A stretch of DNA of 64,000 nt from Tetrastigma voinierianum. Taxonomy: Eukaryota; Streptophyta; Magnoliopsida; Vitales; Vitaceae. The notes under the pieces are model-generated. The model made no database searches, was not told where the DNA came from, and worked only from the letters and a program-made list of their open reading frames with translations. Positions 34,415 through 45,929 of the stretch are shown piece after piece. A program made the position numbers and the translations under genes. Within the stretch, counting starts at the first letter, position 1; each line of letters begins with the position of its first letter. The stretch covers positions 62,001 to 126,000 of the forward strand of contig JAEQBH010007410.1 in the NCBI GenBank assembly GCA_016808115.1, written 5' to 3'.

Positions 34415-35733
34415 TGATTTATTGCCACAATAGGTGTACTGGAATCAACAATATTTATATCCTAGGATTCCTACTGCCGTAACAAAGCTACTACAGTATA
34501 GTGGTCTAGGGTCGAACTTAGGGATGGGTTTCTTCATGCGAAATAGTCCGCAGTTAGTGAAAATGAATTATTTTCCACTTTGGATTTAGGGTTTCTTGTA
34601 AAAACAGTGAGGTTGATGGCTTGAAAAACCGTAAATGTAGAGAAATAAAGTGTAAAAGAACTCCTTGAAGTTTCGGGCCATTGGGCTTAGGGTTCTAAGG
34701 CAACTGTAATGTCCTTGGGTCCTTTTCCTCGTTGAGGAGGATGATCTATAGTCATTTCCCGAACCGGATCTATTTTTATCTATAAAGACTGAACCCTAAA
34801 AGTTTTTCTCCTAGTATACAACATTTATTAACCATTAATGTTTCGAAGCAGTTAAAATTAGCCCTTGGATCTAACTTTGCGGGGAACAAATAAGTAGCAA
34901 CTAAGTGACATCGGTGGATCTAGCGATAAGTATCCTTTGAGCCTTGGCTTATAAATGCGGCCCACTCAAGGTACATCACAGGGATTCAAACCTAACGTGA
35001 GATGCAGAAACATAAATGATAATAAATGCCTATGTTGGCAATAGGAGGACAGTGTTTTACCTCAAAACTTTAACCCAGTGGCCCTCCTCTTCAAAGATAG
35101 AGGTATTAGGTTTTGAAATTTAAGCGTCAGCGGAGTTGTCATCCTCGAGGGTGTGTTGTATGTGAGAAATCACGAAAGGGAGAGAAAAATAAGAGAAAGT
35201 CACACCGGCGGGAAAGTTGAAGCTTTGAAACATTGGTTTTATTGACGCTGATGGTTGTTGCTTTACGAGAGCTTGGTAGGCTTATATACAACTCGAGTCA
35301 AGAAGTATAAAAAGTATGAAGCAAACAAAATTACATTGAGGGCCGATTTTGGTGAACCCTGAAGCGATTAAAAGTGAGTGACCACGGTAACGGGGTAGAA
35401 CTGCGAAATTTCGCAACTTGCGAAGTCTGCGGGTGCAAAAATTCACGACAACTGCCGAAATCTTTGCGATACTCACCCTCATACATGTTGGCTGTAATTG
35501 CCTTCGGCTTTATGCGTACGACTTGAGTTTGGCTCACAGTTCTTCATATTTGAATTGGCTAAAAGATAATGGTGCAATTGGCTTGCAAAACTACAAAAAT
35601 ATGCAAAATATGATCAGTAGTATAGCCGGGACCTTAGTGTATCAATTGGGTTATTTAAGTTTATTAGTACACAAAAAGTGCTCAAAACCTGCAATGAACA
35701 GGGCTCAAAACAACACTATTTGGGCATTAATCA
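34415..35733 (-). repeat. 5' LTR of Athila-like element 2
   Basis: 1319 bp, ends TG...CA on the minus strand, followed on the outside by the target duplication cctcg at 35734-35738. The palindromic array (ctgcgaaatttcgcaacttg and relatives) lies at 35398-35470. Confidence 0.92.
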
Positions 35734-35738
35734 CCTCG

Positions 35739-36568
35739 CCGTTGAAGAGAAGTCGTTGGACAGACATTATTTTTTTGCCCTTATTTGCTAATGTGTTTAA
35801 GAACAATATAACAAGCTTAGTAATATATATAATTGTATGCTTATCTAAGATCGAATAGTGAATGAATGGCGCGCACACAATTAGTGCGTGACCTTTTTTT
35901 ATTTAGTCTTGACCTTTCTGAGTGTGTGATGACACTCTCTATCAATGCTATGACACTCATGTTTTGTGCTATGACACCTCACATTGCGATGGCATCTGCG
36001 TATTGTCAATGCCCTATCCGCACAGGCGAAGAGAGGGGCGCGGCCTGGAATTGGGACTCTTTAGCACCTTTTCAAACATTGGTGGGCCCATTTCATATAT
36101 AATTTAATAATGAAATAAAACTTGTAATACGACCACCGTAGAGGTGTTTAAACTGTCTTGTACATATTCCTAAGTCTCATTTACTTGTATAAACAAATTC
36201 CACTATTACAAAAGCTTTACATTTTTTGAAAAATCAATTTTAAAATGATAACCAAACTATACCCACTTTTTTAAAAAGAATAATGGTTGTATTTAGATAT
36301 GAGTTTTAATTGTTTTAATTTTTAAGTGGTGTTAATGCCATTGAGGTGTGGCTGTGGTAAAGGGGTGTGAAGGGGTTAGGGGAGATTCCAGAATCCTTGT
36401 AAGATGTAGAAAAATTGTTTTAATAATCATATAAACATAATGATTAAAACTAAAACATTAGACATAAAAAATTAAAAGTAAGTTAAAAATATTTCAAGGT
36501 TTTAAACATTTTTTTATTAATAAATATTTCAAAATTTTTATTTTTTAAAAATAATTGCAAACCTTTAG
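35739..36568. other. Continuation of the LTR-like insertion, then AT-rich DNA
   Basis: No coding similarity. At 35925-36000 a short motif (ctatgacactca and variants tgatgacactct, ctatgacacctca) repeats three to four times. A MITE-like right end lies at about 36230-36266. The rest to 36568 is AT-rich without recognisable features. Confidence 0.5.
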
Positions 36569-36831
36569 TAACCATAAAGACAATATTATGGTCTCCATGA
36601 AGCTCTCCATTAATCTACGATGTTAATAGGTATTGAATATACATTGATGTATATAGGTTACGAATGTGTAGGTTACAAATGTGTAGGTTACGTATTTATA
36701 TACACATTAATGTATTCATGTATTAAACCCTATAAATAGGGAGCCTTTGTATGAGTCACAATACACATGAAGGAATAAGAAATCTCTCCCTGTTTCTTCT
36801 ATATCTCGCTCTCTTGTTCTTCTATTTTATA
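36569..36831 (+). repeat. 5' LTR of the copia element
   Basis: It matches 41673-41922 in blocks caatattatgg, ttgaatatacattgatgtat, ataggttacgaatgtgtagg, tatttatatacacattaatg, aggaataagaaatctctccc and gttcttctattttata. The 5' copy has one extra ggttacaaatgtgta repeat and an extra four to ten bases near its start. A TATA-like box and leader lie inside (cctataaatag at about 36729). Confidence 0.9.
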
Positions 36832-36850
36832 TCGTTATCGACGCAGCTTC
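36832..36850 (+). other. Probable primer-binding site of the copia element
   Basis: tcgttatcgacgcagc follows the LTR. Many copia elements with this gag type have a gttatcagcacga-like site here; the match is imperfect by a few bases. Confidence 0.5.
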
Positions 36851-36979
36851 ACATTGGATTTTCAAATATATTGAAGGTATATTGGGTGTGTTCATATGCA
36901 ACTATCTCTTTTTATTTTACAATATTATTATCTTATCTAATATTTTCCTTATATCCTATAAATATTATTATGTAGTCTT

Positions 36980-37930
36980 GCGAAATTGGAATTTGTGGCT
37001 CTTGATATCACGGGAAAAATTTATTGTCATGGATACTGAATCTTTGAAATCCATCTAGATTAAATGGATCTTGGAAATACAATTAAGAAAAGAATACAAC
37101 ATCCATTCAAAGAAAACCAAAGCGATGATTTTCTTCGTTGTCACCTTCATGAAGGATTGAAAGTTGAATACCTCAAGTAAGGATCGACTTGTTACGTGGA
37201 GCAGTTTGAAGAAGGTATGAACATCCCAAAGCCCATGTAATTCTCCCAAAGCTCGCTATGACTGAAGTGCATTTGAGACTACAAGATTTTAAATGTGGTA
37301 GTATAACTCGGAAATATTTAGAATCGAGTTCTGATTACAATTATGTAAGAAAAATCACTCATGAGGATATGTTGGAAAACATTCTCCACTTTTCATGCAT
37401 CCAATGTGCTCTGACAATATCGTAGGCTTTAGGAAATATTTTGAATTGATTTCATGTCTTCTTGTTGCCGAACAAAACATTGGAGCTTTTTTTACGGTGA
37501 AGAATCATGGGGCTCGTCGAATTTGATTCGGCTCTGTTCCTTTAGTGAGATGCGACAACATATCACCATATAATGGACAAAGTCGAGGCCGCCATCATGT
37601 GGTCGTGGTCGCGGGGTCCTTAGTCGGAATTAGGTGGCGTGGATGAGGACGTGGTCGCAATAGTTACAATTACGATCGACAGCCGAGAGTGTGTCGGAAT
37701 ATCAAAAGGGGGAGAATATTGAAAAGGAAACAAAAGTGGTGAAAATAGCAAAATGGTGACAAATTTATGCTATCGTTGCGACATGAAAGGCCATTGGTCA
37801 CGTACCTGTCGTACACCAAAACATTCGGTTGATCTCTACCAAGAATCGCTGAAAATAAAGATAAAAAAGCGGTAGAGACAAATTTTGTTTCTAAGGATGA
37901 GAGTGTTGATCACGATGCCGTGATATGACT
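36980..37930 (+). pseudogene. Copia gag
   Basis: The frame-shifted N-terminus is recognisable from about 36985 (LAKLEF) and 37130-37200 (a chorismate-mutase-like copia gag core with LHEGLKVEY). At 37768-37809 one uninterrupted stretch encodes CYRCDMKGHWSRTC, a perfect CX2CX4HX4C zinc knuckle that binds the element RNA. Upstream at 37590-37700 is the Arg/Gly-rich linker. Four or more shifts break the frame. Confidence 0.8.
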
Positions 37931-38209
37931 CATCACGGATGTTCTTTGATTTCTTTATTCAGCACGAAGTGAATATTAGACACTTGTTTGGTGATGAAAA
38001 TCTCCAAAATAAAATATTTCCGTTTATATTTATGTATTTGGGTCTCTTGTTATGTGATCATTAAATCTTCTTGAGATAATAGAAAGTTGTTTTGTTATGT
38101 GTTATTTTATGATTTCTTGTATATATCTTGTTTCTCACTTGAAGAATGAGCTCATCGTTGAGATCCTCGATCGGTGACAATGATATGTGTCACCATGAGA
38201 TAGTGCAAC

Positions 38210-39700
38210 CTAGCATACTATACTTTTCCTTTTAATAATGCAAGGATCAGATGTGAATCTGATATCGGGTAGTCTGAGAATTGATTGAGGGGAGCTCTGG
38301 GAAGAGCTAATATATTGTTACCGGAGGAACAAAGGAATTCATATTGATGATGCATTATATTCCTAAAGTCTCAGAAATTTATTGAGTTTTAAAGATATTG
38401 TGAAATGGATATCATATTGAGACTCCGAATAGAAGACAACAGTATTTATATATTACCGCGTTATCTCGGGTAAGAAAATATATTGGAAAAATTACGTTTT
38501 TCCTGCGGTTTGTACTACAAACACTCGCTAGATTGAGCACATGCCGCAGTAAACCCGAAGTTCTTGTGAAAATAATTTTATTGTTTGACATGACCGATTA
38601 GGACATCTGATGCATAATGATCACGAATAATCATTAAAAATTCAAGTGGGCGTTCATTGAAAAATCAAAAGATTTTTCTTTCCAATGAATTTTCATGTGT
38701 TGTTTGTTCTCAAGGGAAGTTAATTATAAGGCCATCACCCGGCAAAAATGAGACCGGAACCCCTTGCATTTTTGCGGCGTATGCAAGGGGATATATGTGG
38801 GCTATTCATCCACCATGTGGACCATTTGATATTTTATGATTCGATTGATGCATCAGCAGAGATGGTCACATATACATTTGTTATCAGCGCGTAACCAAGC
38901 ATTTCGTTAGCCTCCAAATAATTTGATTCTGAGCTCATTTCAGTGCTCCCGATTAAAAGTCAATTACGTCTTGACAATCTTTGAAAATTTACTTCTAAAC
39001 TTTTAATGATTATTGTATGTCTATTGGAATAACCCGTTGAACATCCTGTAGCATATGTTCATACACAAAATGATCTTCTTGAATTGTTTATAACACGCTA
39101 ATTGATTGCAAGGCCATTACTAATGAGGCAAGCTTCCAACCACGCGGGACCATGTTATTTTGCATGCAGCGGCGATTAGTGATGAACCAACAAATTATCA
39201 TGAGTTCTCTCCTTTACAATTGGTTTTTGGTCGAGAACCAAATATTTCCCATCTAAGGATTTTTGGGTGTGCGGTATATGTTCCGATTACTCCACCACAA
39301 CGCACTAAGATGGGTCCCCAAAGAAGATTGGGAATATATGTTGGATATGAATCTCATCGATAATAAAATATTTAGAACATCAGTGGAAATTTATTTACGG
39401 CTCGTTTGCTGATTGTCATTTTGATGAATCAGTTTTCCAACACAATGAAAGAAATAAGCAGTTGGAAAAGTTATTGGATTGGAATCAGTGTCGTTGTCTC
39501 ATCTTGACCTCGCACAAAGGAATGTGAGCGGAGTTCAAAGATTATTCATTTGCAAAATTTAGCAAATCAATTTGCCATATGCATTTTACTAATCGAAGAA
39601 ATTAACTACATCTTACATACGGTACTATTACTCCGGTTAGAATTGATGTCCTGTAGAGCGATCTGTTGCTAATGAACCTAAAGCATCGGTGAAGCGTAAT
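38210..39700 (+). pseudogene. Copia protease remnant and integrase
   Basis: At 38280-38460 broken frames keep the segment after the protease (glycine-rich ANILLPEE-like stretch and IIFLKSQKF). At 38657-38839 an open frame carries the zinc-binding end of the GAG-pre-integrase region (CVVCSQGKLIIRPSPGK) and the start of the integrase core. At 39160-39363 the frame is open and gives FSPLQLVFGREPNISHLRIF then GCAVYVP and MGPQRRLGIYVGYES, the conserved end of copia integrase. The catalytic DDE residues fall in shifted stretches (38860-39100). Confidence 0.85.
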
Positions 39701-39739
39701 TAAACCCGATTGGTTCCAAAGCTAAAAATCCTCATAAAA

Positions 39740-40780
39740 GAAAATGATCAAAGGATCAAGTTGAGGAATTGATGGCTCTAGAAGAGTCCCCAGTTGTAAT
39801 TCCAGAAGAAATTCAGGTACTTGAAACTTGTGACAATCAGGAGATCTCGATAAACTATGTCACAACTAGCCAAAGGTGGAATCGGAATAAAATCGACATC
39901 GATGATATATTTGCCTATAATGTGGCACTCAACATTGTTAATGACAATGAGGACCTTGAGCAAAGTCTGTCGAAGAGATGTAGACGAGGAGAGATGATTA
40001 GCGAAATGGAAGAGATACGATTGAAGACGGGAATTAGATTCTCTTTCAAAACACGAGTTTTTGGTCCTGTTGTACTTACACTGATGGTGTCAAACCTTAG
40101 GATACAAATGGGTATTTGTCTGCGCTGAAAGCTTGAGACGTGACAAATAAAGTTGTCAGATATAAGGCGCGATTAGTTGCACAAGGATTCTCTCAAAGAC
40201 TTGGCATTGATTATGAAGAGACGTATTCCCCTGTAGATATTTAATTAGCCTAGCAATACATGAAAAACTTGGTATGTGTTTAATGGATGTAGTTACGGCT
40301 TATTTATATGGACCACTTGACTGTGACATTTACATGAAAATCCGGAGTTAAAATTGCACCCGCAACACATAATTCAGGTCCTCGAGAACTTTACTCTATA
40401 AAATTATGCAGATCTCTATATGGGTTGAAACAATCTGGACGCATGTGGTATAATCGTCATAGTGAATACTTATTGCGAAAAAGGTATAAGAATGATCCCC
40501 TTGCCCGTGTATTTATTAAAGATCTGGATCAGAGTTTATTATAATTGCGGTTTATGTTGGTATTTTGTAGATATTATTGGAACTGAATGAGCTTTCGAAG
40601 CGATGAAAGTCGACAAAGAAGAAAGAAAGATTTGAGATGAAAATCTGGGAAAAACAAAACTTTGTCTTGGTTTGCAGATTGAACACTTAGAGAATGGAAT
40701 TTTTATTCATTAATCAGCTTATATATCAAAGGTGTTGAAACGATTCTATATAGATAATGCCCATCCATTGAGCACTCCAA
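39740..40780 (+). pseudogene. Copia reverse transcriptase
   Basis: An open frame at 39769-40128 covers the pre-RT linker (NKIDIDDIFAYNVAL) and RT lead-in. Beyond it, broken frames give YKARLVAQGFSQR (about 40165), IHEKLGMCLMDVVTAYLYG (40255-40315) and LYGLKQSGRMWYN (40418-40455). The catalytic site expected at about 40550 (Y-V-D-D) reads AVYVG then a stop, so both active-site aspartates are gone. Downstream KTKLCLGLQIEHLENGIFIH is readable at 40655-40715. Confidence 0.88.
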
Positions 40781-40849
40781 TGGTTGTAAGGTCATTAGAT
40801 GTGAATAAAGATCATTTCAGACCTAGGATGGATGATGAAGAACTTCTTG

Positions 40850-41530
40850 GTCTGAGTACCATATCTTAGTGCTATTGGAGCACTAATGTATCTTACAAGT
40901 CATACGACACAATATATCACATTTTTACATAAATTTATTAACGCAAGATATAGTTCTTGTCCAACGAAGACATTGGAATAGGTTAAACATATATTGAGGT
41001 ATCTTGATACGATGGATATGAGCTATGTATCCCAATGTGCCCTTGAGAATGGTGGTTATGCGGATCACGGGATATATGTTTGACCCTCATAATGCTACGT
41101 CTAAGCTTGAGCTATTTGTTCACATGTGGTGATCCTTGCCATTTCATGGCGTTCTCTGAACAATCAATTACCGCCACATCTTCTAATCATGCGAGATCTT
41201 AGCAATTCATGAAGCAAGTCACCCATCTGATGCCAGGGTGTTTTCCTTTAAGATACGTAATACATCATATTCGAGGTCTGTGGTTTGTCTTTTAGCAAGG
41301 AGGTGCGGCGACCTTGTATGAAGATAATCTTTGCATGCATTGTTCAATTAAAAATAGGTACATTAAAGGGGATAGAAACCAAAACGCATATATCACGAAA
41401 TTCTTTTCATACGCGATCTACAAAGAAGGGTGATATTAATGTTCAATCAGTGCGTTCGACTAATAATCCTATGATTTATTCACCAATGCTCCTACCTGCA
41501 ACATTTGAAGGCTAGTTCATAGCATTGGAA
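40850..41530 (+). pseudogene. Copia RNase H
   Basis: Broken frames give SAIGALMYL (about 40870), HILRYL (40990-41005), YADHG where the catalytic Asp of Y-A-D-A/S lies (41055-41070), a SWRS-like piece and ATSSNHAEILAIHEA (41175-41215). The open frame 41285-41515 carries CIVQLKIGTLKGIETKTHIS and GDINVQSVRSTNN, matching the C-terminal end of copia RNase H. The sequence then runs to the purine-rich stretch gagagagagggggag (about 41560-41574). Confidence 0.85.
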
Positions 41531-41672
41531 TACATGACTCAGAGAATTTAAAGTGATGTTGAGAGAGAGGGGGAGTAAATTTTTTATATTGTACTCTTTT
41601 TCCTTCACCATGTTTGTCACTTGGTTTTCACATTAAGGTTTTAATGGCTTGGTATCATGGACATCCAAGAAG

Positions 41673-41922
41673 TGTGCGAACAATATTATGGATGTCTATA
41701 AACTCTCTATTAATCTCGATATTAATAGATACATTGAATATACATTGATGTATATAGGTTACGAATGTGTAGGTTACGTATTTATATACACATTAATGTA
41801 TTCATGTATTAAACCCTATAAATGAGGGCCTTTGTATGAGTCACAATACACGTGAAGGAATAAGAAATCTCTCCCCTGTTTCTTCTATATCTCTCGCTCT
41901 ATTGTTCTTCTATTTTATAATA
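41673..41922 (+). repeat. 3' LTR of the copia element
   Basis: Starts tgtgcgaacaatattatgg after a weak purine stretch (ccaagaag) and pairs with 36569-36831. Confidence 0.9.
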
Positions 41923-41927
41923 TTTAG

Positions 41928-42642
41928 GAGCTGATTGGTTCATATTTTTAAGAGTTGTCTTTTATTCTGAAAAATAAAAAACATTAAAAACTTGTTCATT
42001 ATAAAGAAATTTCTTCTTCTTATTATTATTATTATTTTTTTTTTTTATGTTTTCAAAACTCATATTTATTAGATAATACATTTTTTGGTCCTCTATGTTT
42101 TAAGGGTGAGCCTATATATATATATATATATATCCTTGAAAAACTCAACTGATCTCTCGAGGTTGCAATCCTTATCCACATCCCATTTAAGAAGAATTCA
42201 AGAATAGCAATAGATTATTTGCATTAAAATACTTTATTCAGAGAGAAAAAAAAGATTTAAATTTGATAATCTTCAATAAGAGCCTTATTAAATTCACTTT
42301 GGTAACATATATTTTTTAAATATGAACAAAATTGATCATGTCATGTCAACAAGAAAAATGAATTGATCAATTAATAGATAGATGATGAACCTTTCACGAT
42401 AAAAATATAATGCAATTTTGTCAGTATATTTCATGTCATTGTAGCTTATTTAATTAAAAGATTCCACAATTAGGTATGATCACTACCTAATTAATTTTGG
42501 GTATGAGACATTAATTTTAGATTCTTTCTTGAATTTTCAAAATATTCTACAATTAGATGTTCTAACCTCAAATTATTCTCAATAATTTTTAGATATTTAT
42601 AATATGTCGTTGCCATGCAAAATTGCCATTCGCAAGGAGGAT
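41928..42642. other. AT-rich intergenic stretch
   Basis: No gene or recognisable repeat apart from a short (TA)n at 42114-42133 and a (tta)n/T-rich tract near 42020. Confidence 0.6.
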
Positions 42643-44585
42643 GTAGCGCCCCGACTTCCTGAAGTGCATTGACTGCAGGTCGACCGTGAGACCACAAGTG
42701 GATGTCGGGTTGCAGCGCCACTTAGTCGGGGCGAGTCTCAGCTGTACGGGAGAACCTGCCGAAATCTGATCTTGTATAAACTTGTTACAAACAGTCTAAT
42801 ATATCATCACATGAGTAAAATGGCCACTTGGGCCCATAAACAGTACTCATAACAATATCTGTAAAACATACCAACTATGTCCAATAGTTCTAAGAGTTAA
42901 TAATTTACTCTTATATAACACATATATCAAAATTAGAGAATTCTAATACATGTATAAAATCATCAAAGCCACAACAGCTTTCTTCTGCAACTTTCCCAGT
43001 CCCTAGGACGCGTCCCATCGCACGCTCCATGCACATGGAAATAATATCCCTCGACAGGGTGAGCTAATGCTCAGTAGTGGAATAGCCCTAAGTGGGCTAC
43101 TCTCTACCTAAGTGCAGTGCAATGTTTCAAAATAAACACACATTCAAGCAAATGCATGATCCTACTTGAATGTCTAACTCATCATCCGTGCAGGAGTCTA
43201 CGCGACTCCTTCACACTCGCCTAAGCCTCGTAGCAGAAATTGTATTATTTGTTTGTTTGTGGACAACCCTCCGATGTGTATATATTAATTGAATTCGTCT
43301 CCGACGATTGATATTGTTGTGGACTACCCTCAGTGTATATCAGTTAGGCGTCTCAGACGATTGATATTTTTGGTTGGACTACCCTCGGAGTAATTAACAT
43401 TTAAATGACCCTCGAACCATTTTCCTAGGCCTTTCATCTCATGCACTCCTCCTATAATCCTAGGGTGTTCAGTGCACTATATGGAATGTATGCCAATTTC
43501 AATACAGCCCTAATTCACATGTAAATATATAAACATGCATATATTTACAAAACAATCAATTCACACAATCATGTCATATAAATTCTCATTTCCTTGTCAA
43601 AATTAGCTCACTTGGGCTAATGATCAAACACGAGCAATTCAACTTGAATCTTTCGATCAAGCGCATTTCACATAAAAATATATTTTGAGAACAACATTTA
43701 AAAAGTCGTGAAATCCTCAGGTTACTATTCAGAAAAATCCTAATTCATCAGTTCGCTATGAACCCGCATTTCACAACCATTCTGACCTCATCAAACAATA
43801 TGATTTAATACAAGAATTACCATTAGCCACCTGCAAAAACAGCCCGTAACAGCCCTTCACGGCCACTGTTTTCACAAATGGTTTTAATAAATTCAAACAA
43901 TTCGGTTCCAAGTTTTGGGACCGATCAAACGACCATTCAAGGCCTCGGCCTTTGGCTGTTAGAAAAACAACCGTGAAGTGTAAAGAAATACAGTAAGGAG
44001 CCTCACTTAGTTTTGAAGCTATAAATCCAGTACCGGCCAAACCCTCAGCGTGGCGGTTTTCCATGCTGCATAGAAGGCTGCCCAGATGGTGGATTGCCCA
44101 GATATTTTAGGAAAGTGGCTCTCTCTCTCTCTAAATTTAAAATTTGGAGCTCAGCTGCATCCAATTTACGCATTTCACGTTTTGGCTCTTTTTCAGTTGG
44201 AAAGGTCATAACCACAATTTTGTCATTTATTCATTTAAAACAAATTCCAGTATTGCATTATAATCTTTCTTTCCAGTTTGACATTCGAACCACATCTCGT
44301 AGTCATTTCATCATTTCTCTACTCATGCCACTTATGGCATATGGGTATGAGTTATATACGATTTTCGTCGCATCGAAAATCGTTTCTATTTTCGTAGCGA
44401 TACCTCCGAAAGCATGCAAATTAATTTGTCTCATAATTGGCAAAAATTTACGTCTTCATTGAATTCCGGGGCGTTCGATGGTCGGTAGTTTCGTCATCCG
44501 AATCTAGAATAAGTGCGGTACAACAGTACAAGTTTGGTAACGAAGTCACGATTTTACTTTTCCCGAAGTGGAATTTCTCGGGTCT
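42643..44585 (-). repeat. Solo Tekay-type LTR, minus strand
   Basis: Reverse-complement relative of 32110-34037: tgtagcgccccgac at 42643 is the complement of the LTR end, and gtcttac at 44579-44585 the complement of its start (gtaagacccgagaaattcc on the minus strand). Blocks ctaagtgcagtgca, aagcaaatgcatgatcctac, gcgactccttcacac, cctagggtgttcagtgcact and aatatataaacatgcatata appear in reversed order. Candidate 5-bp target duplication gagga at 42638-42642 and 44586-44590. No coding sequence flanks it. Its internal tandem repeat (43250-43400) differs in length from that of the related LTRs. Confidence 0.85.
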
Positions 44586-44599
44586 TACGAGGACAAGAA

Positions 44600-45300
44600 G
44601 ATCTGGTACGTTTTGTTCCTGTTTTTGAAAATTATTATTAAGAATAGTTTTTGAAAACACAAAAAAACATAAAAAAAATGTTCTCCAAAAACTCTTATTT
44701 GTTCTTTAAATTTAGTGTGTTTGTGGACTCGTATTTTCCGCATCGCGTCAGCCATTGATGAGATTCTTTTTTGAAAAACATTATAATAAAAATGGTTTTG
44801 AATTCGTCACTTGTTTTTAGTTTATTTTTTAAGGAAAACAAATCACAGAAATAAAAACCCTAAAATGTGACCTCTAATTTAGAAAATATATGTCTCACAG
44901 CGAGTCCAAATTCTAAGGTCACTTTATTAAGAAGGTACGATGGTAGGCATAGCACCCCTCTAAGCTAAGTGAATCTACACTAATTGATTAGCTAATAGAT
45001 ACCAAAACTATCTCTCATAATTACAGTGTACATCAAAATATGTAAATAAATAAATAAATAAAATAAACAAGTAAAGTCAAATAAGAAATAATATGTACCT
45101 TAACGCACATCATAAACACTATCAATAGAAAACAATATTAATGTAATAACAAATATGGAATTATTTATGATCGAATTATGAAAACAAATTGTATATCTAT
45201 TGTCAAAGTTATTTAATAAATGATACATGAAGATGTTGAGATTTTAAGCTTATTTATATATTTTTACAAATTAATTTTACAAGATTCTATTTTATAGGAA
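44600..45300. other. MITE-like fragments and AT-rich DNA
   Basis: At 44612-44850 there are pieces of the tgtttttgaaaa / gttttcaaaaaca family described at 50657, 56409 and 60806, but no complete element can be delimited. The rest is AT-rich with short (aaat)n at about 45045. Confidence 0.45.
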
Positions 45301-45309
45301 CTATAGAAT

Positions 45310-45890
45310 TAATAATGTATTTGAAATTTTTGTTGATTTGAAATTGAGGTTTTGAGAAAATTAAAAGTTTGAAAATTTAGAAATTGAGAATCTTTGAAAT
45401 GAATTTGGAGTTTGAAATTTTGAATTGGGATTTTGGAAAGTGAATTTATGAAATTAAGAACTTGAATTTTATAAATTTGAGATTTTGAATTTAGAAATTT
45501 AGATATTGAATTTTAATTATGAAACTTTGAATTTTGGTGGGAAAATGTAAATTTAGTATAAACTTTAAATTTTGAAATTATAAATTAGGGAGACTTGAAT
45601 TTTAGATTATGACACTTAAATTTTAGAAATTGAAATTTAGTGAATTGAAAAAATGAAAACTTGAAAAATGAAATTGAAAATTAGGGGAGTTGATTTTTAA
45701 AATTGAAAAAATTGAATTTTAGAAAATGAGAAAATGAGAATTTGAATTTTTGAAAATTGAACATTTAAATTAAAAAAAATGAAATTTAATTATGAATTTT
45801 GAATACTTGAATTTTAAAATTTAAAAAAATTTTAGAAAGAAATGAAATTAGGAAATTGAATAAATTAAGGTGGAAATTTAATGACTAAAG
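45310..45890. repeat. Degenerate minisatellite of gaaattttgaattt units
   Basis: Nearly 600 bases are built from variants of (t)gaaatttgaattttg with irregular spacing of about 14-22 bases. No frame survives. Confidence 0.85.
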
Positions 45891-45929
45891 AGTGTCGGAA
45901 TATGTGACGAGGCTTAGTCAAAATGACTT

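Larger units (their letters stand above)
26546..35733 (-). mobile_element. Athila-like element 2, gag-pol deleted, with a Tekay fragment inside
   Basis: LTRs 34415-35733 (5') and 26546-27800 (3') with TG/CA ends and an exact cctcg target duplication. The interior holds, on the minus strand, a short leader or env-like start (34038-34414), an env-like gene (29296-30316), a 3' noncoding region and a polypurine tract. No gag, RT or integrase of Athila type is visible. Instead the middle is occupied by 3.7 kb of a plus-strand chromovirus. The element therefore looks like a non-autonomous, internally deleted derivative that later received another insertion. Confidence 0.88.
36569..41922 (+). mobile_element. 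Ty1/copia retrotransposon
   Basis: 5.35 kb element with short LTRs (36569-36831 and 41673-41922), candidate target duplication tttag (36564-36568 and 41923-41927), gag with a CCHC knuckle, and pol in the copia order integrase, RT, RNase H. The length is that of a complete copia element. Multiple stops and shifts are present in gag and pol and the RT catalytic motif is lost, so the copy is inactive. Confidence 0.92.

Noticed and set aside
36749..36975. 74-codon frame as a small secreted protein
   Set aside because: It begins in the copia LTR and runs through the primer-binding site; the hydrophobic look is due to AT-rich sequence.
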